Below, piece after piece: positions 6,561-15,243 of a DNA stretch of 15,243 bases (the stretch's first letter is position 1; the number at the start of each line of letters is the position of its first letter). Below the pieces are notes generated by a model. It was given only the letters and a program-made list of their open reading frames with translations, made no database searches and had not been told where the DNA came from. The stretch is from Pseudomonadota bacterium (lineage in GTDB: Bacteria; Pseudomonadota; Alphaproteobacteria; Ferrovibrionales; Ferrovibrionaceae), in NCBI GenBank assembly GCA_023434425.1, contig JAEYSS010000014.1:1-15243 (forward strand), given 5' to 3'. Made by a program: the position numbers and the translations under genes.

Positions 6561-6590
6561 AAAAAGCCCCGACACCAGGCCGGGGCTTTT
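6561..6590 (-). terminator. Intrinsic terminator downstream of rpoD
   Basis: A 10-base stem AAAAGCCCCG (6562-6571) and CGGGGCTTTT (6581-6590) encloses a 9-base loop. On the minus strand it ends in a run of five T, 25 bases after the rpoD stop. The A/T flanks make it potentially active in both directions, so it could also stop transcription of the phosphoribosyltransferase operon from the other side. Confidence 0.88.
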
Positions 6591-6614
6591 GATCTCCGTG
6601 GTTCCGGATCCGGC

Positions 6615-8717
6615 TCAAGTATCCAGGAACGAGCGCAATTTACGCGACCGGCTCGGATGCTTCAACTTGCGCAGAGCCTTCGCCTCGATCTGACGTATGC
6701 GCTCGCGCGTGACCGAGAACTGCTGGCCGACTTCTTCCAGCGTGTGATCGGTGTTCATGCCAATGCCGAAGCGCATGCGCAGCACGCGCTCTTCGCGCGG
6801 GGTGAGCGTGGCCAGCACGCGGGTGGTGGTCTCGCGCAGGTTGGAGTTGATCGCTGCATCCACCGGCAGGACGGCGTTCTTGTCCTCGATGAAATCGCCC
6901 AGGTGGCTGTCCTCCTCGTCGCCGATCGGCGTCTCGAGGCTGATCGGCTCCTTGGCGATCTTCAGAACCTTGCGCACCTTCTCCAGCGGCATGCCCAGCT
7001 TGGCGGCCAGTTCTTCCGGGGTCGGCTCGCGGCCGATCTCGTGCAGCATCTGGCGGCTGGTGCGGACCAGCTTGTTGATCGTCTCGATCATATGCACCGG
7101 AATACGGATGGTGCGGGCCTGGTCGGCGATCGAGCGGGTGATCGCCTGCCGGATCCACCAGGTGGCATAGGTCGAGAACTTGTAGCCGCGGCGGTATTCG
7201 AACTTATCGACCGCCTTCATCAGGCCGATATTGCCTTCCTGGATCAGGTCGAGGAACTGCAGGCCGCGGTTGGTGTATTTCTTGGCGATGGAAATGACGA
7301 GGCGCAGGTTGGCCTCCACCATTTCCTTCTTCGCCACGCTGGCTTCGCGCTCGCCTTCGCGCACCTGCCTGTAGATGCGCTTGAATTCCGAGATCGGCAG
7401 GCCGAATTCGGTGGCCACGGCGGCAACCTGCTCGCGGATCGGAGTCACTTCGCGGGCGCCGAGTTCACCGAACTTGGCCCAGCCCTTATGCGACTTCAGC
7501 TTGCCGACCTTGGCCAGCCACTTCGGGTCGAGTTCCTGGCCGTCATAGTTCTTGAGGAATTCGTCACGCGGAATCTTGTAGCTCTCGGCGCAGCGCAGCA
7601 GACGGCCTTCCAGCATCATCAGGCGCTTGTTGAGGCCGTACATGTTCTCCACCAGCATCTCGATGCGGGTGTTGTTCAGATGCACCGATTCCATCAGGTG
7701 CACCATCTCATGCTTCAGCTTGGCGTAAGTCTTGTCCTTCTTGGCATCCATGTCGGCATGCACAAGGGCGGCCTGCAGACGCTCTTCCTGCGTCTTCTGC
7801 AGCTTCTTGTAATGCTTGGCGATGGCGTCGAAGGCCTCGAGCACCTGCGGCTTCAGCTGGGCTTCCATCGCGGCGAGCGACAGGTTGGCCTCGTCTTCCT
7901 CGTCCAGTTCTTCCGGCGTGGTGACGATCTCGCCTTCGCCGGCCGCACCTTCGGCCTTCTTCCTTTCCGGCTTCGGGATCGAACCGGTCGCTTCGGCCAG
8001 CACCTTGGCCGACTTGGCATCCAGCTTGAGGTCCAGCTTCACCGGCAGCTTCGGCTCGGGGATCTTCGGCTCCGCGCCGTCCTCGCCTTCTTCGCCTTCG
8101 GCTATGCCGGCGGCTTCCTCGGCGCCGCCGCCCAGCGTGGCTTCCAGGTCGACCACGTCACGCAGCAGGATCTTGCCGTCGACCAGGTCGTCGCGCCACT
8201 TCACGATGGCCTGGATGGTCAGCGGGCTTTCGCAGATCGCGCCGATCATCTTCTCGCGGCCGGCCTCGATCCGCTTGGCGATCGCGATTTCGCCCTCGCG
8301 CGACAGCAGCTCGACCGAGCCCATTTCGCGCAGATACATGCGCACCGGATCGTCGGTGCGGTCGACCTCGGCCTTGGCCGGCGCGGTGGCGACGGTGCCT
8401 TCGCCATCGGCCTCGGCTTCGAGCTCGCCTTCTTCCTTCTCGCCCGGCGCTGCCGTGGCGTCGTCCTGCTCTTCGGACTCTACAATGGTGATGCCCATTT
8501 CGGAGAGCATCGCCATGGTGTCTTCGATCTGCTCGGACGAGACATGCTCCGGCGGCAGCACGGCGTTGATCTCGTCATAGGTGACGTAGCCGCGCTCCTT
8601 GGCTTTCGCCAACATGCGCTTGATCGCCGCCATCGATGCATCGATCAACGGAGTGTCGACGGTCTCTTCCTTTTCGGGAGCTTCCGTCGTGTCAGGGGCC
8701 GCTGCCTGTTTCGCCAT
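6615..8717 (-). CDS. rpoD: Primary sigma factor RpoD (sigma-70)
   Basis: This 700-residue housekeeping sigma factor directs RNA polymerase to -35/-10 promoters. Region 1.1 spans about residues 21-80 and region 1.2 about 122-155 (DPVRMYLREMGSVELLSREGE). An acidic, low-complexity segment lies in the non-conserved region (about 190-280). Region 2 runs about 466-550, with NLRLVISIAKKYTNRGLQF and the melting/recognition part YKFSTYATWWIRQAITRSIA (512-531). Region 3 follows (about 551-620), then region 4 with the helix-turn-helix VTRERIRQIEAKALRKLKHP (669-688). The ATG at 8717 has AGGA 6 bases upstream (8724-8727). It is the last gene of the yqeY-dnaG-rpoD operon, 59 bases after dnaG. All core regions are intact. 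The long acidic spacer is typical of alphaproteobacterial RpoD. Confidence 0.97.
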   Translation of the reverse strand: MAKQAAAPDTTEAPEKEETVDTPLIDASMAAIKRMLAKAKERGYVTYDEINAVLPPEHVSSEQIEDTMAMLSEMGITIVESEEQDDATAAPGEKEEGELEAEADGEGTVATAPAKAEVDRTDDPVRMYLREMGSVELLSREGEIAIAKRIEAGREKMIGAICESPLTIQAIVKWRDDLVDGKILLRDVVDLEATLGGGAEEAAGIAEGEEGEDGAEPKIPEPKLPVKLDLKLDAKSAKVLAEATGSIPKPERKKAEGAAGEGEIVTTPEELDEEDEANLSLAAMEAQLKPQVLEAFDAIAKHYKKLQKTQEERLQAALVHADMDAKKDKTYAKLKHEMVHLMESVHLNNTRIEMLVENMYGLNKRLMMLEGRLLRCAESYKIPRDEFLKNYDGQELDPKWLAKVGKLKSHKGWAKFGELGAREVTPIREQVAAVATEFGLPISEFKRIYRQVREGEREASVAKKEMVEANLRLVISIAKKYTNRGLQFLDLIQEGNIGLMKAVDKFEYRRGYKFSTYATWWIRQAITRSIADQARTIRIPVHMIETINKLVRTSRQMLHEIGREPTPEELAAKLGMPLEKVRKVLKIAKEPISLETPIGDEEDSHLGDFIEDKNAVLPVDAAINSNLRETTTRVLATLTPREERVLRMRFGIGMNTDHTLEEVGQQFSVTRERIRQIEAKALRKLKHPSRSRKLRSFLDT

Positions 8718-8741
8718 GCCGGTTCCTAACTCATCCTGTCT

Positions 8742-8775
8742 AAAAAACGCGAAGCCGTCCTGTCAGGAGGACGGC
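8742..8775 (-). terminator. Weak terminator or attenuator between dnaG and rpoD
   Basis: On the minus strand an 8-base perfect stem (GCCGTCCT at 8754-8761 with AGGACGGC at 8768-8775, 6-base loop) starts just after the dnaG stop. It is followed by six T at 8742-8747, but 6 bases separate stem and T-run, weaker than a standard terminator. It may reduce readthrough into rpoD or be a processing site; in other bacteria the dnaG-rpoD junction is known to be regulated. Confidence 0.45.
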
Positions 8776-8776
8776 C

Positions 8777-10624
8777 TCAATCCATATCCGATGCCGAAAC
8801 CAGACTGCGGGCCGAGCCGACCTCTGCCTTGAGGGCGACGAAACGCTGCCATGCTTCGGGGTTGGTATTGCTGGCAAGGTCCGCTTCGGCCGCTGCCAGT
8901 TCCTGTTCCAGTTCCGCCAACCGGTACCGCTGCACGGCCTGCCACCACCCTCGCTCGACCTTGTCCGGTTCCGTATCCGGGCGCGCAAACGGTTCCAAAA
9001 TCCTTCCGGCCTCGCCACTTACGAGGTCCAGCGCGGGTCCGAGTCCTCGCTGTCTCAAATGGGCAGCAAAGGCCTCGCCGTCAAGACCCGGATGGCGGGA
9101 CGCTTCTTCTAGAATCCGGCTCTTGAGGCTGTCAAGCGGCCCCGGCGGATAGGTCAGCGCGGCAAAGGCCTCGCCATGCTCCTCCAGCAGCCAGGGATGG
9201 GCCACCACAGCCGCCAAAAGGGCCTTTTCGGTCCTTTCCAGCCGGTCGTTCGGCACCGGGCCCTTATAGCCCTCGGGCGGCCGGGCACCGGGCCCGGTAT
9301 AGGCCGGGCGACCGCCGAAACCCGGCCGGTTCGGCGTCCAGCTGCGGGCCGGGGGGGCGAACAGCGTTCGCAGCCGGGCGCGGAAATGGTCCCGGTAATG
9401 GCTCTGCACCGCCGGATTCCTGATCTGGCCGGCCACGCCGCCCATCAGAGCCGCTTCCAGCGCGGCGCGGCGCTCCGGGGTGTCCAGCGGCCGGTCCTGG
9501 GTTTCCTTGCGCCACAGGATGTCGACCATGGGCAGCGCTGCGGCCAGCACCTCGTCCATGCCCCGGCGGCCCTGGGCCTTCACCAGGTCGTCCGGATCCT
9601 GGCCGCCGGGCAGGATGGCGAAACGGAAGGATTTTCCCGGCTCAAGCAGGGGCAGGGCCCGGTCGGCGGCGCGCATGGCGGCGCGGATGCCGGCATTGTC
9701 GCCGTCGAAACACAGGATCGGCTCGGCCGAGAGCCGCCACAGCAAACCAATCTGGTCTTCCGTGAGCGCGGTGCCCAGCGGCGCCACGGCATGGTCGATC
9801 CCGGCCTGCGCCAGCGCGATCACATCCATATAGCCTTCCACCACGATCACGGTGCCGCTCTCGCGGGCGGCTTCGCGGGCAATGGCGTGGTTGTAGAGAT
9901 TGTGGCCCTTGTGGAAGAGCGGCGTTTCCGGCGAGTTCAGATATTTGGCCGGCGCATCGGGATCGAGCGCGCGACCGCCGAAGGCGATGATGCGGCCGCG
10001 GCGGTCGCCGATGGGAAACATCACCCGGTGGCGGAAGCGGTCGTAACTCGGGCCGCCGTCTTCCGGCTTGATCAGCAGGCCGGACTCGATCAGCAGTGGT
10101 TCGGGAATGCCGCGCGCCAGCAGCGCCTCTTTCAGCGCGGTGCGGCTTTGCGGCGCATAGCCTAAGCGGAAACGCTCGATGGTCTCTGCTTTGAGGCCGC
10201 GCTTCTGGATATAGGCACGGGCTTCGCGACCGACATCGCCATGGAACTGCGCCTGGAACCACTTGGCGGCTTCTTCCATCGCCTTGCCCAGCGTGGCGAC
10301 CTGGTCGGCTTTTTCGCGATCCTCGGGCCGCACGCGCGGCACATCCAGACCGGCTTCGCCAGCCAGCTGTTCGACGGCTTCGGGAAAGGCGAGGCCGCCG
10401 TTGCGCATGACGAAGCCGATCACGTCGCCATGGGCGCCGCAGCCGAAACAGTGAAAGAAACCCTTGTCGTCGTTGACCGTAAACGACGGCGACTTCTCGT
10501 TATGGAACGGGCACAGGCCGGTGAACTCGCGACCGCGCTTGATCAGCCGCACGGAGCGGCCGACCACGCCGGACAGCGGCAGCCGGTTGCGGATTTCTTC
10601 AAGAAAGGAATCGGGAAACGCCAT
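8777..10624 (-). CDS. dnaG: DNA primase DnaG
   Basis: This 615-residue primase makes RNA primers at the replication fork. The CHC2 zinc domain has C38, H41, C59 and C62 (CPFHNEKSPSF, FHCFGCG). The catalytic Toprim domain contains EGYMD (263-267), FDGDNAG (306-312) and PDD (344-346). The C-terminal half (about 430-615) is proline- and alanine-rich, then helical, matching the DnaB helicase-binding region. The ATG at 10624 has AGGA 6 bases upstream, and the N-terminus MAFPDSFLEEIRNRLPLSGVV is typical. It sits 51 bases after yqeY and 59 before rpoD, the classical macromolecular-synthesis arrangement, with yqeY in the position that rpsU holds in E. coli. All metal and catalytic acidic residues expected for Toprim are present. 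Confidence 0.97.
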   Translation of the reverse strand: MAFPDSFLEEIRNRLPLSGVVGRSVRLIKRGREFTGLCPFHNEKSPSFTVNDDKGFFHCFGCGAHGDVIGFVMRNGGLAFPEAVEQLAGEAGLDVPRVRPEDREKADQVATLGKAMEEAAKWFQAQFHGDVGREARAYIQKRGLKAETIERFRLGYAPQSRTALKEALLARGIPEPLLIESGLLIKPEDGGPSYDRFRHRVMFPIGDRRGRIIAFGGRALDPDAPAKYLNSPETPLFHKGHNLYNHAIAREAARESGTVIVVEGYMDVIALAQAGIDHAVAPLGTALTEDQIGLLWRLSAEPILCFDGDNAGIRAAMRAADRALPLLEPGKSFRFAILPGGQDPDDLVKAQGRRGMDEVLAAALPMVDILWRKETQDRPLDTPERRAALEAALMGGVAGQIRNPAVQSHYRDHFRARLRTLFAPPARSWTPNRPGFGGRPAYTGPGARPPEGYKGPVPNDRLERTEKALLAAVVAHPWLLEEHGEAFAALTYPPGPLDSLKSRILEEASRHPGLDGEAFAAHLRQRGLGPALDLVSGEAGRILEPFARPDTEPDKVERGWWQAVQRYRLAELEQELAAAEADLASNTNPEAWQRFVALKAEVGSARSLVSASDMD

Positions 10625-10656
10625 TCGACTTCCTGACCCCGGATTCTAGAGCGACT

Positions 10657-10673
10657 CGGGCCGACTCGGCCCG
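10657..10673. other. Stem-loop in the yqeY-dnaG gap
   Basis: CGGGCC-GACTC-GGCCCG forms a 6-base GC stem with a 5-base loop, just downstream of the yqeY stop and within the operon. There is no following T-tract on the minus strand, so it is not an intrinsic terminator. It could be a processing or stability element. Confidence 0.3.
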
Positions 10674-10675
10674 CC

Positions 10676-11134
10676 TCAGCTCAGCAGGCCCTTCAGGATA
10701 GCCGCAGCCTTGGCGGAGTCCATCTGGCCGGTATATCTGGCCTTGAGGATCGCCATGGCCTTGCCCATGTCCTTGATGCCCTGGGCGCCGACTTCCGCGA
10801 TGGCGGCTTTGGCAGCGGCCTCGATCTCGGCATCCGAAAGCTGCTTGGGCAGGAAGCTCTCGATGACGGCGATTTCTTCCTTTTCCTGGGCTGCCAGCTC
10901 GGGGCGGTTACCCTGCTCGTAGAGCGTGATCGACTCGCGGCGCTGCTTCACCATGGTCTGCAGCAGGCCCAGGATGGCGTCGTCCGGGATGCCGGTGCGG
11001 TCGTCGCCCGAGGTCCGCGCGGCGATGTCACGATCCTTCAGGGCGGCCAGAACCAGCCGGAGCGTCGCCAGGCGGCGGGCATCCTTGGCCTTCATGGCAT
11101 CCTTGAGCGCCTGGTTGAGCGTCTCGCGCAGCAT
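10676..11134 (-). CDS. yqeY: GatB/YqeY domain protein
   Basis: This 152-residue protein is the stand-alone version of the C-terminal tail domain of GatB, the amidotransferase subunit that modifies mischarged tRNA. MLRETLNQALKDAMKAKD opens the family, EEIAVIESFLPKQL lies at 86-99, and MGKAMAILKARY at 123-134. The ATG at 11134 was preferred because a GGGGGA Shine-Dalgarno-like sequence lies 6 bases upstream; the frame is open to 11326, but the upstream part reads through the predicted promoter at 11185-11213. It is the first gene of the yqeY-dnaG-rpoD operon, an order common in alphaproteobacteria. The exact role of the stand-alone protein is not settled; a link to tRNA amidation or tRNA binding is inferred from the GatB domain. 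Confidence 0.92.
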   Translation of the reverse strand: MLRETLNQALKDAMKAKDARRLATLRLVLAALKDRDIAARTSGDDRTGIPDDAILGLLQTMVKQRRESITLYEQGNRPELAAQEKEEIAVIESFLPKQLSDAEIEAAAKAAIAEVGAQGIKDMGKAMAILKARYTGQMDSAKAAAILKGLLS

Positions 11135-11184
11135 CGGTTGTCCCCCAGCGGTAACGGAATCGGAGTCGTTTTTGAAAGGGGCGC

Positions 11185-11213
11185 AGCATAGCCCAGACGC
11201 CTCGCAGGTGCAA
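11185..11213 (-). promoter_or_regulatory. Sigma-70 promoter of the yqeY-dnaG-rpoD operon
   Basis: On the minus strand TTGCAC (11213-11208) and TATGCT (11190-11185) are separated by exactly 17 bases. Transcription would start near 11178, giving a leader of about 44 bases to the yqeY ATG at 11134. The region just upstream (11212-11256) is AT-rich and could serve as an UP-like element. Confidence 0.65.
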
Positions 11214-11261
11214 AAGGAATAAATTATTGATTTTGCTTGCCTTTTAACCTTTATGCCGGGG

Positions 11262-11289
11262 TTGACTGGGGCAGGGGGTTTGATATGTT
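11262..11289 (+). promoter_or_regulatory. Predicted promoter of carA-carB
   Basis: TTGACT (11262-11267) and TATGTT (11284-11289) are separated by 16 bases. The -35 matches the consensus at 5 of 6 positions. The start would be near 11296, leaving a leader of about 126 bases with the terminator-like hairpin. It is divergent from the yqeY promoter, with about 48 bases between the two -35 elements, an AT-rich stretch that may bind a regulator. Confidence 0.55.
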
Positions 11290-11331
11290 CCGGCCTCGGT
11301 TGAAGCGGCGCCCGCCGCCGCCGCAATCATC

Positions 11332-11391
11332 GTGAATAGCTGTTGCCGTACCGCCGGATGCGCCCGCCTCCGGTGGTTTTTTGCGGCCTGA
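11332..11391 (+). other. Candidate leader peptide ORF before carA
   Basis: A GTG-initiated, 19-residue frame (MNSCCRTAGCARLRWFFAA) runs through the whole terminator hairpin and stops just after its T-run. It contains consecutive Cys codons, several Arg codons, Trp and two Phe codons encoded by the T-run itself. It has no convincing Shine-Dalgarno sequence. Translation across the hairpin would prevent its folding, which is how a coupled attenuator would work. This is inference, not demonstrated. Confidence 0.25.
11350..11382 (+). terminator. Intrinsic terminator in the carA leader (attenuator)
   Basis: A 9-base stem ACCGCCGGA (11350-11358) pairs with TCCGGTGGT (11369-11377), with one G-T wobble and a 10-base loop. 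It is followed by a T-run (11377-11382). It lies after the carA promoter and 30 bases before the carA ribosome site (GGAG, 11412-11415), on the same strand as carA. No other gene ends here: yqeY lies on the opposite strand and points away. It is therefore a leader terminator rather than a gene-end terminator. An upstream GC hairpin (GCGGCG at 11305-11310 with CGCCGC at 11316-11321) could compete or pace folding. Confidence 0.7.
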
Positions 11392-11421
11392 AGCCTGCCA
11401 GACCGTGTGATGGAGTTCCCC

Positions 11422-12597
<1,176 letters not shown>

Positions 12598-12629
12598 TCC
12601 GTAGCTCACGCTTCGCTCCCAGGTGAACC

Positions 12630-15243
<2,614 letters not shown>

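Noticed and set aside
6657..8729. Long plus-strand ORF of 690 residues antisense to rpoD
   Set aside because: RpoD on the other strand is unmistakable. The antisense frame is open because of high GC codon bias and its protein is His/Leu/Arg-rich with no recognisable domain.
11135..11326. Longer yqeY start extending the protein to 216 residues
   Set aside because: The extension crosses the predicted operon promoter and has no family character; the MLRETLNQ start is standard.

Overview
The window is GC-rich, densely coding bacterial chromosome, most likely from an alphaproteobacterium of the Rhodospirillales type. The reasons are the gene order GatB/YqeY-dnaG-rpoD on one strand divergent from carA-carB, an RpoD with a long acidic spacer, a CarB with an extra segment in its second ATP-grasp half, and a 4Fe-4S protein linked to mobB and moeA. 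The genus cannot be fixed from this sequence. There is no sign of phage, plasmid, transposon or CRISPR.

Region 1 (1-1017) holds the 3' end of a WD40 protein (+), then two minus-strand genes: a 46-residue single-membrane-segment peptide (395-535) and a secreted class I cytochrome c (619-1017). Region 2 (1102-4946) is a plus-strand operon: a 684-residue protein with four predicted 4Fe-4S clusters plus a C-terminal four-cysteine site, then mobB and moeA. Together they point to assembly or electron supply of a molybdenum enzyme whose structural genes lie outside the window. Region 3 (4947-6413) is a translationally coupled pair, a dienelactone-hydrolase-like protein and a type I phosphoribosyltransferase, preceded by an 8-of-10 match to an FNR/FixK box, which suggests induction at low oxygen.

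Region 4 (6456-11213, minus strand) begins downstream with a CAT-anticodon tRNA that is best read as tRNA-Ile2 (lysidine) rather than Met. It continues with a strong terminator and the macromolecular-synthesis operon yqeY-dnaG-rpoD, read from a good sigma-70 promoter at 11185-11213. Region 5 (11262-15243, plus strand) is carA-carB, the two subunits of carbamoyl phosphate synthetase; carB runs off the window. Between the carA promoter and carA there is a strong intrinsic terminator overlapped by a short leader ORF, so a transcription attenuator is likely.

Most of the window is core housekeeping. The parts most deserving follow-up are the carA leader, the small membrane peptide, the multicluster Fe-S protein with a micro-ORF at its junction to mobB, and the FNR-like box before the hydrolase/phosphoribosyltransferase pair.
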